Positions 52,935 through 62,465 of a DNA stretch of 64,000 nt are shown piece by piece. The stretch is from Bacillus vallismortis (lineage in GTDB: Bacteria; Bacillota; Bacilli; Bacillales; Bacillaceae): assembly GCF_040784915.1 (NCBI RefSeq), contig NZ_CP160797.1, forward strand, positions 1,503,001-1,567,000, given 5' to 3'. A program made the translations under genes and the position numbers. A model generated the notes under the pieces. The model was given only the letters and a program-made list of their open reading frames with translations. It did no database searches and was not told the DNA's origin. Every line of letters starts with the position of its first letter. Position 1 is the first letter of the stretch.

Positions 52935-53842
52935 TTTACACTGTAACACTTAATCCATCTGTCGATTATATTGTTCACGTTGAAGATTTTACTGTAGGAG
53001 GACTGAACCGTTCCTCATACGATACAAAGTATCCAGGGGGCAAGGGCATCAACGTATCGAGACTGCTGAAAAGACACCATGTACCGTCTAAAGCGCTCGG
53101 ATTCGTCGGCGGATTTACCGGAGAATATATCAAAACATTTTTGCGGGAAGAAAATCTGGAAACAGCCTTTTCTGAAGTGAAAGAAGATACCCGAATCAAT
53201 GTAAAGCTGAAAACGGGTGATGAAACTGAAATTAACGGTCAGGGACCGACAATTTCAGATGAAGATTTCAAAACCTTTTTAGAACAGTTCCAGTCTTTAC
53301 AAGAAGGGGATATCGTCGTCCTTGCAGGAAGCATTCCATCTTCACTGCCCCACGACACTTACGAAAAAATCGCAGAGGCCTGCACACAGCAGAACGCGCG
53401 AGTTGTTCTGGATATCTCAGGCGAGGCGCTTATGAAAGCAACAGAAATGAAACCGTTTTTGATGAAGCCAAACCATCATGAGCTTGGAGAAATGTTCGGC
53501 ACAACAATTACATCTGTTGAAGAAGCTGTTCCTTATGGGAAAAAGCTTGTAGAACAAGGGGCTGAACATGTAATCGTATCCATGGCCGGAGACGGAGCGC
53601 TTCTATTTACGAAGGAAGCTGTTTATTTTGCAAACGTGCCAAAGGGGAAATTGGTCAACTCAGTCGGAGCGGGAGATTCCGTCGTTGCAGGTTTTCTTGC
53701 CGGTATTTCCAAACAGCTGCCGCTTGAAGAAGCATTCCGTTTAGGTGTTACATCAGGCAGTGCTACCGCGTTCTCTGAAGAACTTGGAACAGAAGAATTT
53801 GTCCAGCAGCTTCTTCCTGAAGTTAAGGTCACACGTCTATAG
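52931..53842 (+). CDS. fruK: FruK, 1-phosphofructokinase
   Basis: FruK phosphorylates fructose 1-phosphate, the product of FruA, to fructose 1,6-bisphosphate with ATP. The protein has 303 residues of the PfkB family: LNPSVDYIVHVEDF, GGKGINVSRLLKRH and the active-site motif NSVGAGDSVVAGFLAG with the catalytic Asp. It overlaps fruR by four bases, and fruA starts 15 bases later. Confidence 0.95.
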   Translation: MIYTVTLNPSVDYIVHVEDFTVGGLNRSSYDTKYPGGKGINVSRLLKRHHVPSKALGFVGGFTGEYIKTFLREENLETAFSEVKEDTRINVKLKTGDETEINGQGPTISDEDFKTFLEQFQSLQEGDIVVLAGSIPSSLPHDTYEKIAEACTQQNARVVLDISGEALMKATEMKPFLMKPNHHELGEMFGTTITSVEEAVPYGKKLVEQGAEHVIVSMAGDGALLFTKEAVYFANVPKGKLVNSVGAGDSVVAGFLAGISKQLPLEEAFRLGVTSGSATAFSEELGTEEFVQQLLPEVKVTRL

Positions 53843-53856
53843 AGGAGGAAACAAAA

Positions 53857-55761
53857 GTGAAAATAACTGAGCTTTTAACAAAGCATACAATAAAGCTTAA
53901 TATTGAGAGCAAAGAAAAAGAAAATGTTATTGACGAAATGGTCACTGTTCTTGATAAAGCTGGAAAATTAAATGACCGACAAGCCTACAAAGAAGCCATT
54001 TTAAATCGCGAGAGCCAAAGCTCGACGGGAATTGGTGAAGGAATCGCTATCCCGCATGCGAAAACAGCAAGCGTTATCAACCCGGCGATCGCGTTCGGGC
54101 GTTCAAAAGACGGTGTCGATTATGAATCATTAGACGGCCAGCCGGCTCACTTGGTGTTCATGATAGCGGCGACTGAAGGCGCAAACAACACTCACCTTGA
54201 AGCATTGTCAAGACTTTCAACACTGTTAATGCGTGAAGAAATTCGCAAGCAGCTCCTTGAAGCTGAGTCAGAAGATGCTATTATCGACATTATTAATCAG
54301 CACGATAAAGATGATGACGAAGAGGAAGAAGAAGAAGCGGCACCTGCACCTGCCGGAAAAGGAAAAATCCTAGCGGTTACTGCATGTCCGACAGGTATTG
54401 CACACACATTCATGGCTGCGGATGCCCTTAAAGAAAAAGCGAAAGAGCTTGGTGTGGAAATTAAGGTCGAAACAAATGGTTCAAGCGGTATTAAGCACAA
54501 GCTGACTGCCCAAGAAATTGAAGATGCACCTGCCATCATTGTCGCAGCGGACAAGCAGGTTGAAATGGAACGATTTAAAGGTAAGCGCGTGCTTCAAGTA
54601 CCTGTTACAGCTGGTATCAGACGCCCGCAAGAGCTTATCGAAAAAGCGAAAAATCAAGACGCGCCGGTTTACCAAGGCAGCGGCGGCGGTTCTTCAGCTT
54701 CAAACGATGAAGATGAAGCGAGAGGCAAGTCTGGCGGCAGCATCGGAAGCATGTTTTATAAGCATCTGATGAGCGGTGTCAGCAACATGCTTCCGTTCGT
54801 AGTCGGCGGTGGTATCCTCGTTGCGATTTCATTCTTCTGGGGGATTAATTCTTCCAATCCGGATGATCCTACTTACAACACGTTCGCTGCCGCTCTTAAG
54901 TTTATCGGCGGTGACAATGCATTAGGATTAATTGTGGCTGTTCTTGCCGGTTTCATTGCAATGAGTATTGCAGACCGTCCTGGTTTTGCGCCTGGTATGA
55001 TCGGCGGATTTATGGCAACTCAAGCAAATGCTGGATTCTTAGGCGGATTAATTGCCGGATTCCTGGCTGGTTATATCGTTGTTCTTTTGAAAAAAGCATT
55101 CGTCTTTATTCCTCAGTCACTTGACGGACTGAAACCAGTGTTAATCTATCCGCTGTTTGGTATTTTCTTAACTGGTATTATCATGCGTTTCGTTGTGAAT
55201 ACACCGGTAGCGGCATTTATGGATTTCTTAACAAATTGGCTTGAAAGCCTTGGGACTGGCAACCTTGTATTAATGGGTATTATTTTGGGCGGTATGATGG
55301 CGATCGATATGGGCGGTCCGCTTAATAAAGCAGCCTTTACGTTCGGTATCGCGATGATCGATGCAGGCAATTATGCGCCTCACGCAGCGATCATGGCCGG
55401 CGGTATGGTTCCTCCGCTTGGTATCGCACTTGCAACAACCATTTTCAGAAACAAATTCACTCAGCGTGACCGTGAAGCTGGTATTACATGCTACTTCATG
55501 GGGGCTGCTTTCGTAACAGAGGGAGCGATCCCGTTTGCTGCGGCTGATCCGCTTCGCGTGATTCCAGCTGCTGTCGCTGGTGCAGCTGTTGCCGGAGGAT
55601 TAACTGAATTCTTCCGTGTAACGCTTCCGGCACCTCACGGAGGAGTATTCGTAGCCTTCATTACAAACCATCCGCTGCTTTACCTATTAAGTATCGTGAT
55701 CGGTGCTGTCGTGATGGCAATTATCCTCGGTATTCTTAAAAAACCTGTTACAGAGAAATAA
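53857..55761 (+). CDS. fruA: FruA, fructose-specific PTS permease EIIABC
   Basis: FruA imports fructose and phosphorylates it at carbon 1. The protein has 634 residues. The EIIA domain (about 1-145) holds the phosphohistidine His67 in GEGIAIPHAKT. An acidic linker (DKDDDEEEEEEAAPAPA) leads to the EIIB domain (about 165-265) with phosphocysteine Cys177 in VTACPTGIAHTFMAA. The EIIC domain (about 300-630) has ten or so membrane helices. It uses the HPr and enzyme I made by ptsHI in this window. The ATG follows AGAGGAGG. It is last in fruRKA. Confidence 0.96.
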   Translation: MKITELLTKHTIKLNIESKEKENVIDEMVTVLDKAGKLNDRQAYKEAILNRESQSSTGIGEGIAIPHAKTASVINPAIAFGRSKDGVDYESLDGQPAHLVFMIAATEGANNTHLEALSRLSTLLMREEIRKQLLEAESEDAIIDIINQHDKDDDEEEEEEAAPAPAGKGKILAVTACPTGIAHTFMAADALKEKAKELGVEIKVETNGSSGIKHKLTAQEIEDAPAIIVAADKQVEMERFKGKRVLQVPVTAGIRRPQELIEKAKNQDAPVYQGSGGGSSASNDEDEARGKSGGSIGSMFYKHLMSGVSNMLPFVVGGGILVAISFFWGINSSNPDDPTYNTFAAALKFIGGDNALGLIVAVLAGFIAMSIADRPGFAPGMIGGFMATQANAGFLGGLIAGFLAGYIVVLLKKAFVFIPQSLDGLKPVLIYPLFGIFLTGIIMRFVVNTPVAAFMDFLTNWLESLGTGNLVLMGIILGGMMAIDMGGPLNKAAFTFGIAMIDAGNYAPHAAIMAGGMVPPLGIALATTIFRNKFTQRDREAGITCYFMGAAFVTEGAIPFAAADPLRVIPAAVAGAAVAGGLTEFFRVTLPAPHGGVFVAFITNHPLLYLLSIVIGAVVMAIILGILKKPVTEK

Positions 55762-55763
55762 GA

Positions 55764-55797
55764 AAAAAGCGTCCTTCATTCGAAAGGGCGCTTTTTC
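55764..55797 (+). terminator. Terminator of fruRKA
   Basis: AAAAGCGTCCTT pairs imperfectly with AAGGGCGCTTTT, followed by T residues. Confidence 0.8.
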
Positions 55798-55904
55798 TTT
55801 ATCCTGCTGGCGGGAGCGCGGTTAAGTTATGTATTTTATTATCATTTATGATAAAGTAAAAGAAGGGAAACAACTGACACAGCAACCGTCTAGGAGGAAA
55901 CACT

Positions 55905-56486
55905 TTGACCGAGGAAAAAAACACGAAAACTGAAAAAACGGCGAAGAAAAAAACCAATACGTATTTGGAATGGGGAAAAGCGATTGTCATCGCTGTCCTG
56001 CTGGCTCTCTTGATCCGTCACTTTTTGTTTGAACCTTATTTAGTCGAAGGTTCATCTATGGATCCCACATTACATGACGGCGAAAGGCTGTTTGTGAATA
56101 AAACAGTCAACTATATCGGCGAGCTGGAGCGCGGAGATATCGTTATTATCAACGGTGAGACGTCGAAAATCCATTACGTAAAAAGATTGATCGGAAAGCC
56201 TGGAGAAACCGTTCAAATGAAGGATGACACGCTTTATATAAACGGAAAAAAAGCAGCTGAGCCTTACTTGTCTAAAAACAAAAAAGAAGCAGAAAAACTT
56301 GGTGTGAGTCTGACTGGCGATTTTGGACCGGTTAAGGTTCCCAAAGGCAAATATTTTGTCATGGGAGATAACCGGCTGAATTCAATGGACAGCCGAAACG
56401 GGCTCGGACTGATTGCCGAAGACCGGATTGTCGGCACATCGAAGTTTGTCTTTTTCCCGTTTAACGAAATGCGTCAAACAAAATAA
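55905..56486 (+). CDS. sipT: SipT, type I signal peptidase
   Basis: SipT is one of the two major signal peptidases of B. subtilis and cleaves secretory signal peptides outside the membrane. The protein has 193 residues from a TTG (LTEEKNTKTEK) after AGGAGG. One membrane anchor (about 24-43) is followed by the catalytic Ser51 in VEGSSMDPTL and Lys93 in IHYVKRLIGKPGE; the box GDNRLNSMDSRNG comes near the end. It is monocistronic and convergent with ykoA. Confidence 0.95.
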   Translation: MTEEKNTKTEKTAKKKTNTYLEWGKAIVIAVLLALLIRHFLFEPYLVEGSSMDPTLHDGERLFVNKTVNYIGELERGDIVIINGETSKIHYVKRLIGKPGETVQMKDDTLYINGKKAAEPYLSKNKKEAEKLGVSLTGDFGPVKVPKGKYFVMGDNRLNSMDSRNGLGLIAEDRIVGTSKFVFFPFNEMRQTK

Positions 56487-56524
56487 AAACGCCTTGCTGG
56501 CCTTGGGACAGCAGGCGTTTTTTA
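56487..56524. terminator. Terminator between sipT and ykoA
   Basis: AAAACGCCTTGCTG pairs with CAGCAGGCGTTTT with one bulge. It can act both ways. Confidence 0.85.
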
Positions 56525-56791
56525 ATTTGAAAAAGAAGCGACTAATGCAATGCATAATACCGTGATAAACACTGAACCGATAATGGCCAGCACGCTGAAG
56601 AAAAGATGAACCTGTTTGTTTTCTTTGCCACGCTTTTCTAAAAGTCGTTTAGAAAAAATATGTGAAAATATGTAAATGAGGGCTATGCCAATATATAAGC
56701 CGATATCTTTAGCGGTAAAGCCTGTTACGGCAAGGTAAAAGCCCGTAAAAAAGATCAATAAGCAGTATTCAGTAAGTGTTAAAAGCTTCAA
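56522..56791 (-). CDS. ykoA: YkoA, small membrane protein
   Basis: The protein has 89 residues and three hydrophobic segments (about 5-24, 27-46 and 63-86), with a positively charged loop FSKRLLEKRGKENKQ between the second and third. No family function is known. The ATG follows GAGGAAC. It converges with sipT. Confidence 0.8.
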   Translation of the reverse strand: MKLLTLTEYCLLIFFTGFYLAVTGFTAKDIGLYIGIALIYIFSHIFSKRLLEKRGKENKQVHLFFSVLAIIGSVFITVLCIALVASFSN

Positions 56792-56972
56792 CGTGTTCCT
56801 CCATGAGAGTGTGTAATTTTCCCGGCTGGATGTATCCTCTCTGCTTTATTGTAACATAGCTGGCAGCATTGAGTGTATAAGTGTTTTCTCTCCGATTTAT
56901 CAGGGAATCATTTCTCTTGCCCAGCATTCATGGTATACTTTTATTGATGATAGACATGATGGAGGATAATAA

Positions 56973-58592
56973 ATGATTGCTGTAAATAATGTAAGCTTGC
57001 GGTTTGCGGATCGCAAGTTATTTGAAGATGTCAATATTAAATTTACCCCAGGCAACTGCTATGGGTTAATTGGTGCAAATGGTGCCGGTAAATCAACGTT
57101 TCTGAAAGTGCTATCTGGCGAAATCGATCCTCAGACAGGCGATGTCCATATGAGTCCTGGAGAGCGTCTTGCCATCTTGAAGCAGAACCATTTTGAGTAC
57201 GAAGAGTATGAAGTGCTGAAAGTGGTCATTATGGGCCACAAACGCCTGTATGAAGTCATGCAGGAGAAAGACGCCATTTACATGAAGCCTGATTTCTCAG
57301 ATGAGGATGGAATTCGTGCGGCAGAGCTCGAAGGTGAATTTGCAGAGCTGAACGGATGGGAAGCCGAAAGTGAAGCTGCGATTCTTTTAAAAGGCCTTGG
57401 TATCTCAGAAGATCTTCATACGAAGAAGATGGAAGACCTTGGCGGTTCAGAGAAAGTAAAAGTTCTCTTGGCACAGGCATTATTCGGAAAGCCGGATGTT
57501 CTGCTGCTTGATGAGCCGACGAACCACTTGGACCTTCAGGCCATTCAGTGGCTGGAAGAGTTTCTGATTAACTTTGAAAACACAGTTATTGTGGTATCCC
57601 ATGACCGTCACTTCTTAAATAAAGTGTGTACGCACATTGCTGACCTTGATTTTAATAAGATCCAAATCTATGTCGGAAACTATGATTTCTGGTATGAATC
57701 GAGCCAGCTGGCGTTAAAGCTTTCTCAAGAAGCGAACAAGAAAAAAGAAGAGCAAATTAAACAGCTTCAAGAGTTTGTCGCTAGATTCAGCGCCAACGCG
57801 TCTAAATCTAAGCAGGCAACATCAAGAAAGAAACTTCTCGAAAAAATTACGCTCGATGATATTAAACCGTCTTCCCGCCGCTATCCTTACGTTAACTTTA
57901 CACCAGAACGGGAAATCGGAAATGATGTTCTTCAGGTGGAGGGCTTAACGAAAACAATCGATGGCGTAAAGGTGCTTGACAATGTCAGCTTTATTATGAA
58001 TAGAGAAGATAAAATTGCTTTCGCTGGCCGCAACGAACTGGCTGTTACCACGCTGTTTAAAATCATTTCCGGGGAAATGGAAGCTGACAGCGGAACGTTT
58101 AAATGGGGCGTAACGACATCTCAAGCGTATTTTCCAAAAGACAACAGCGAATATTTCGAAGGCAGTGATCTAAATCTTGTAGACTGGCTTCGCCAATATT
58201 CTCCTCATGACCAAAGTGAGAGCTTTTTACGCGGTTTCTTAGGACGGATGCTGTTCTCAGGAGAAGAAGTCCACAAAAAATCAAACGTACTATCTGGGGG
58301 AGAAAAGGTTCGCTGTATGCTGTCCAAAGCGATGCTTTCCGGCGCCAATATTTTAATTTTGGATGAGCCGACCAACCATTTAGACTTAGAATCCATTACA
58401 GCGCTCAATAACGGTTTAATCAGCTTTAAAGGGGCTATGCTGTTTACATCCCATGACCATCAGTTTGTACAGACTATTGCCAACAGAATTATCGAAATTA
58501 CACCTAACGGCATCGTCGATAAGCAAATGAGTTATGATGAGTTCCTTGCAAATGCTGATGTGCAGAAAAAACTGGCTGAACTTTACGCGTAA
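56973..58592 (+). CDS. ykpA: YkpA, ABC-F family ATPase
   Basis: The protein has 539 residues, two ABC ATPase domains and no membrane segment, as in ABC-F proteins, which act on the ribosome. NBD1 has Walker A GANGAGKST and Walker B VLLLDEPTNHLD, but its signature is LGGSEKVK rather than LSGGE. NBD2 has LSGGEKVR and LILDEPTNHLD, but its Walker A region reads FAGRNELAVTTLFK and lacks the usual lysine. The linker between them (EEQIKQLQEFVARFSANASKSKQATSRKK) is typical. Its target is unknown. The ATG follows ATGGAGG. Confidence 0.92.
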   Translation: MIAVNNVSLRFADRKLFEDVNIKFTPGNCYGLIGANGAGKSTFLKVLSGEIDPQTGDVHMSPGERLAILKQNHFEYEEYEVLKVVIMGHKRLYEVMQEKDAIYMKPDFSDEDGIRAAELEGEFAELNGWEAESEAAILLKGLGISEDLHTKKMEDLGGSEKVKVLLAQALFGKPDVLLLDEPTNHLDLQAIQWLEEFLINFENTVIVVSHDRHFLNKVCTHIADLDFNKIQIYVGNYDFWYESSQLALKLSQEANKKKEEQIKQLQEFVARFSANASKSKQATSRKKLLEKITLDDIKPSSRRYPYVNFTPEREIGNDVLQVEGLTKTIDGVKVLDNVSFIMNREDKIAFAGRNELAVTTLFKIISGEMEADSGTFKWGVTTSQAYFPKDNSEYFEGSDLNLVDWLRQYSPHDQSESFLRGFLGRMLFSGEEVHKKSNVLSGGEKVRCMLSKAMLSGANILILDEPTNHLDLESITALNNGLISFKGAMLFTSHDHQFVQTIANRIIEITPNGIVDKQMSYDEFLANADVQKKLAELYA

Positions 58593-58594
58593 TC

Positions 58595-58623
58595 AAAAAA
58601 GCAGAGATTCCTCTGCTTTTTTT
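58595..58623 (+). terminator. Terminator of ykpA
   Basis: AAAAGCAGAG pairs with CTCTGCTTTT, then T residues. Confidence 0.88.
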
Positions 58624-58651
58624 GATACATAGAGTTGAAAGGAGATACAAC

Positions 58652-59563
58652 ATGAAATTTTTGGTTGTCGGAGCAGGAGGAGTAGGCGGGTATATTGGCG
58701 GACGGCTTGCAGAGAAAGGCAATGATGTGACATTTCTCGTACGCCAAAAAAGAGCTGAGCAGCTTAAAGAAACCGGGCTTGTCATCCATAGTGAAAAAGG
58801 GGATATATCATTTCAGCCCGCATTAATCAGTGCTGGAGAAACAGGGCAGTTTGACGTCGTTATCATTGCTTCTAAAGCCTATTCACTTGAGCAAGTAATA
58901 GATGATGTCAAACCGTTTATCAATCGGGAATCTGTCATTATACCTTTTTTAAACGGGTACCGCCATTATGAGCAGCTGTTTACGGCACTTTCAAAAGAAC
59001 AGGTGCTGGGCGGTTTGTGTTTTATAGAAAGTGCCTTAGACAACAAGGGGGAAATTCATCATACGAGCGCATCACATCGTTTTGTATTCGGAGAATGGAA
59101 CGGTGAGCGTACGGAACGAATAACAGTGATTGAAGAGGCATTTTCAGGCGTGAAAGCAGACGTCATCATCAGCGGGCATATCGAGAAGGACATTTGGAAA
59201 AAGTATCTGTTTATTTCGGCGCAAGCAGGGATCACAACGTTATTTCAAAGACCGCTTGGCCCAATCCTCGAAACAGAAGGCGGACGTCACACGGCCCAAG
59301 CCCTTATTGGAGAAATTGGCGCTATTTTGCGAAAAGAGGGTGTTCCGGCTGATCCGGATCTTGAGGAAGAGAGCTTCCGAACGATGACAAGCATGTCTTA
59401 CCATATGAAATCCTCTATGCTTCGGGATATGGAAAACGGACAAACGACTGAAGGTAACCACCTGCATGGCTTTTTACTTGAAAAAGCAAAGCGTTTATCT
59501 CTTGCAGCACCCATATTAGAAACGGTGTATGCCAATCTGCAAATGTATGAAGCAGAAAAATAA
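58652..59563 (+). CDS. ykpB: YkpB, 2-dehydropantoate 2-reductase family protein
   Basis: The start is the ATG after AAAGGAG (MKFLVVGAGGVGGYIGGRLAEKG), giving 303 residues; an in-frame TTG ten codons earlier lies within the terminator. The Rossmann motif GAGGVGGYIG, IIASKAYSLEQVI and the ApbA C-terminal domain (GHIEKDIWKKYLFISAQAG with the catalytic Lys) fit ketopantoate reductases, which make pantoate with NADPH. Whether it acts in pantothenate synthesis or on another keto acid is not known. It is convergent with ampS. Confidence 0.88.
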   Translation: MKFLVVGAGGVGGYIGGRLAEKGNDVTFLVRQKRAEQLKETGLVIHSEKGDISFQPALISAGETGQFDVVIIASKAYSLEQVIDDVKPFINRESVIIPFLNGYRHYEQLFTALSKEQVLGGLCFIESALDNKGEIHHTSASHRFVFGEWNGERTERITVIEEAFSGVKADVIISGHIEKDIWKKYLFISAQAGITTLFQRPLGPILETEGGRHTAQALIGEIGAILRKEGVPADPDLEEESFRTMTSMSYHMKSSMLRDMENGQTTEGNHLHGFLLEKAKRLSLAAPILETVYANLQMYEAEK

Positions 59564-59590
59564 AAAGGAGGCGAAAAGCCTCCTTTTGTT
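59562..59590. terminator. Bidirectional terminator between ykpB and ampS
   Basis: AAAAGGAGGC pairs with GCCTCCTTTT. Confidence 0.85.
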
Positions 59591-59593
59591 TAT

Positions 59594-60826
59594 TTAAAAA
59601 GCCCAATTCCCATTTCTGAAGATAGGCTCTCTTTTTCCGTCTGCCGTAATGCCGTCAATATTCATATCCGGAGAACCAATCATAAAGTCCACGTGTGTAA
59701 TGCTTTCATTTAAGCCCTCTTTGACAAGTTCCTCACGAGACATCTGCTTTCCGCCTTCAATGTTAAAGGCGTAGGCGCTGCCGATCGCCAAATGGTTTGA
59801 CGCGTTTTCATCAAACAATGTGTTATAGAAAAGAATATTTGATTGTGATATAGGCGAATCGTAAGGAACAAGTGCCACTTCACCTAAATAGTGAGAACCC
59901 TCATCTGTTTCCACTAGTTCTTTTAAAATGTCCTCTCCTTTTTCGGCTTTAATGTCGACTATACGGCCATTTTCAAATGTGAGGGTGAAGTTTTCAATAA
60001 TATTTCCGCCGTAGCTTAGCGGTTTTGTGCTCGATACGACTCCGTCGACCCCATCTTTTTGCGGCAGCGTGAATACTTCTTCTGTCGGCATATTGGCCAT
60101 AAACTCATGGCCGCTTTCACTCACGCTTCCCGCACCAGCCCAAACATGCTTTCTAGGCAGCTTAATGGTTAAATCAGTTCCTTCTGCTAGATAGTGTAAA
60201 GCAGTGTAATGTCTCTCGTTCAAATGGTCAACTTTTTCATGAAGATTTTGATCATGCTTGAACCACGCTTGAACCGGATTGTCTTCGTTTACGCGCGTTG
60301 CTTTAAAAATTTCTTCCCACAGAAGCTGAGTCGCTTCCTCTTCTGATTGGCCAGGAAAGACTTTTTGGGCCCAGCCCGCTGATGCCGCACCTACGACAGT
60401 CCAGCTGACTTTGTCCGATTGAATATATTGTCTGTATGTATGTAATGCCTTGCCTGCTGCTTTTTGGAATGCAGCGATCCGTTTGGAATCTGCACCTTTT
60501 AGTAAGTCTGGGTTTGACGACACAACAGAGATGAAAGCGGCTCCTTTTTTAGCAAGCTCTTCTCTGCCTTTTGCTTCCCATTCAGGGTATTCTTCAAATG
60601 CTTCAAAAGGTGCGAGTTCATATTTTAATTTGGCGACTTCGTCATCCTGCCAATTCACCGTGACATTTTTGGCACCTTTTTCATATGCATGTTTCACAAT
60701 TAAGCGGACAAAATCCCGTACGTCTGTTGAAGCATTTACGACTACATACTGGCCTTTTTGGACGTTTACGCCGACCTCTACCGCAAGCTGCGCATATGTA
60801 TTTAATTTCTGTGAAAATGAATCCAT
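59594..60826 (-). CDS. ampS: AmpS, aminopeptidase of the M29 family
   Basis: AmpS removes N-terminal residues from peptides using bound metal ions. The protein has 410 residues and no signal, so it is cytoplasmic. M29 family parts are DLTIKLPRKHVWAGAGSVSESGHEFMANMPTEEVFTLP (with a metal-ligand Glu), GEVALVPYDSPIS (with another Glu) and the C-terminal HVDFMIGSPDMNIDGI (with His and Asp). The ATG follows GAGGAGG. It is divergent from nothing nearby and lies after ykpC in the same direction. Confidence 0.93.
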   Translation of the reverse strand: MDSFSQKLNTYAQLAVEVGVNVQKGQYVVVNASTDVRDFVRLIVKHAYEKGAKNVTVNWQDDEVAKLKYELAPFEAFEEYPEWEAKGREELAKKGAAFISVVSSNPDLLKGADSKRIAAFQKAAGKALHTYRQYIQSDKVSWTVVGAASAGWAQKVFPGQSEEEATQLLWEEIFKATRVNEDNPVQAWFKHDQNLHEKVDHLNERHYTALHYLAEGTDLTIKLPRKHVWAGAGSVSESGHEFMANMPTEEVFTLPQKDGVDGVVSSTKPLSYGGNIIENFTLTFENGRIVDIKAEKGEDILKELVETDEGSHYLGEVALVPYDSPISQSNILFYNTLFDENASNHLAIGSAYAFNIEGGKQMSREELVKEGLNESITHVDFMIGSPDMNIDGITADGKREPIFRNGNWAF

Positions 60827-60855
60827 GAATCATTCCTCCTCGAGCTTTTTTCTCA

Positions 60856-60873
60856 TCATATCAAATATGATCC
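60856..60873. repeat. Inverted repeat upstream of ampS
   Basis: ATCATAT and ATATGAT flank CAA. It lies about 30 bases before the ampS start and may be an operator or part of its promoter (TATGAT on the minus strand). Confidence 0.4.
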
Positions 60874-60901
60874 TATAAAGGAAAGAAAGGAGGCTAAAGT
60901 G

Positions 60902-60930
60902 AAAAACCCAAAACAACATGTCTTGGGTCT
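60902..60930 (-). terminator. Terminator of ykpC
   Basis: On the minus strand ACCCAA pairs with TTGGGT, followed by TTTTTC. Confidence 0.7.
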
Positions 60931-60937
60931 TTCGATA

Positions 60938-61072
60938 TTACGGATGATTCAGTTTTACAGTGCCGCCTTCAGGCGAATGGGGCATGTTAGCCAAAGAAAT
61001 GCTCATGCCTCCAAGAATGATTCCGCTTAAAATGGCTGCGATCGCTACTCTTCTTCCTAAATCTCTTAGCAT
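60938..61072 (-). CDS. ykpC: YkpC, 44-residue membrane protein
   Basis: The protein starts MLRDLGRRVAIAAILSGIIL and ends GTVKLNHP. One hydrophobic helix (about 9-29) follows two arginines, so it is probably a single-span membrane protein or carries an uncleaved signal. The ATG lies six bases after AAGGAGG. It has its own terminator and lies between mreBH and ampS in the same direction, as known for ykpC. No function is known; its position after mreBH may suggest co-expression. Confidence 0.82.
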   Translation of the reverse strand: MLRDLGRRVAIAAILSGIILGGMSISLANMPHSPEGGTVKLNHP

Positions 61073-61173
61073 CTGTTTCCTCCTTAAAGTTTCTCCATTT
61101 CCCACAATATGAAGGGAGTGAGGAAAAAAGAAGCAAGAAATTTGCTGCGTGTGAGATTTTTTGAAGGAAAAGA

Positions 61174-62181
61174 CTATTTAATCGCCTTTTGAAGCTTATC
61201 GATCACTTCTAAAGAACGGCCTGTGCCGATTGCCACAGATTCAAGCGGATTTTGCGCCACGTGTACAGGCACTACAATCTCTTCTGTGAGCCATTCTTTA
61301 ATCCCGTTAAGAAGCGCGCCGCCGCCTGTTAAAATAACGCCGCGGTCAACAATATCTCCGCTCAATTCAGGCGGGCAGTCCTCAAGTGTAGCTCTGATGG
61401 CTTCAAGAATATGGAGGAGAGATTCACGCATTGCGTCTTGAATTTCATTAGATTGAAGCATAATGGTTTTTGGAAGGCCTGTTACGAGGTCGCGTCCCCG
61501 AATTTCCATTGCTTCCGGCACATGCTCAATCAGTGCATGTCCAATTTCCATTTTTACCTGCTCAGCTGTCCGTTCGCCAATCAGCAAATTGTATTTTTTC
61601 CGGACGAAGGAAACGATATCTTCATCAAGCTGGTCTCCGCCGATTCTGATAGAGTGGCAGGAAACAACACCGCCGAAGGAGATGATGGCGACTTCTGTTG
61701 TTCCTCCGCCGATATCTACCACCACATTGGCAACCGGCTCATCGACAGGTAAATCCGCTCCGATGGCGGCCGCTACTGGCTCTTCAATTAAATGGACGTT
61801 TTTCGCGCCGCAATTTTTCACCGCATCACTGATGGCGCGGCGTTCTACTGCTGTTGAGCCTGACGGTGTGCAAACGACTACGTTCGGTTTTCTGAACGAC
61901 ATGCCGATGCTTTTTCCGGCTTTTTTCATAATGTGCTTTAGCAAATCGGTTGTCATATCATAGTCTGCGATAACGCCATCTTTCATTGGTCTGACAGCGA
62001 CAATTTTTCCCGGCGTTTTGCCGATCATGTTTTTCGCGTCAGCCCCGATTGCAAGCACTGCTTTAGTCGTTGTATCCACTGCGACAACAGATGGTTCATT
62101 TAAAATAATCCCTTTATTTTTGCTGTAAACAAGTATATTAGCTGTTCCTAAGTCAATCCCGATTTCAGTTGATTGAAACAT
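61174..62181 (-). CDS. mreBH: MreBH, actin-like cell-shape protein
   Basis: MreBH is one of three MreB actin homologues guiding side-wall synthesis; it works with the hydrolase LytE. The protein has 335 residues from the ATG ([15 protein letters not shown]) six bases after GGGTG; a GTG three codons earlier is part of that ribosome site. Nucleotide-binding motifs are [24 protein letters not shown] and [13 protein letters not shown]. The gene is divergent from abh. A heat-stress sigma factor, SigI, is reported to control it. Confidence 0.96.
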   Translation of the reverse strand: MFQSTEIGIDLGTANILVYSKNKGIILNEPSVVAVDTTTKAVLAIGADAKNMIGKTPGKIVAVRPMKDGVIADYDMTTDLLKHIMKKAGKSIGMSFRKPNVVVCTPSGSTAVERRAISDAVKNCGAKNVHLIEEPVAAAIGADLPVDEPVANVVVDIGGGTTEVAIISFGGVVSCHSIRIGGDQLDEDIVSFVRKKYNLLIGERTAEQVKMEIGHALIEHVPEAMEIRGRDLVTGLPKTIMLQSNEIQDAMRESLLHILEAIRATLEDCPPELSGDIVDRGVILTGGGALLNGIKEWLTEEIVVPVHVAQNPLESVAIGTGRSLEVIDKLQKAIK

Positions 62182-62231
62182 GTTATTCACCCAATCTCTA
62201 TCCTGATTTTATATGATTCTACATTTAAAGT

Positions 62232-62260
62232 TTCTAAGAAATGAAGCGATTTTTGGGGGT
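62232..62260 (-). promoter_or_regulatory. Candidate SigI promoter of mreBH
   Basis: On the minus strand ACCCCC is followed 19 bases later by AGAA. The first part fits the SigI -35; the -10 is uncertain. Confidence 0.3.
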
Positions 62261-62465
62261 GTTCGTCGGGAAAGAAATGTTTTTGTAAAAAATCACGGAA
62301 CTGTGTAACAGAAGTAATACATTTTTCGGTTTTATGGTAAAAATATCTTGTGATTCTTATAGAAAGCGGGAAACTTTTTCTTAGTTTCATACGTCTACGA
62401 TATATTGAGGTGCATCCTTAAACATTACATGAGAAAAGAAACATTTAAAGGAAGAAGGGTTTTTT

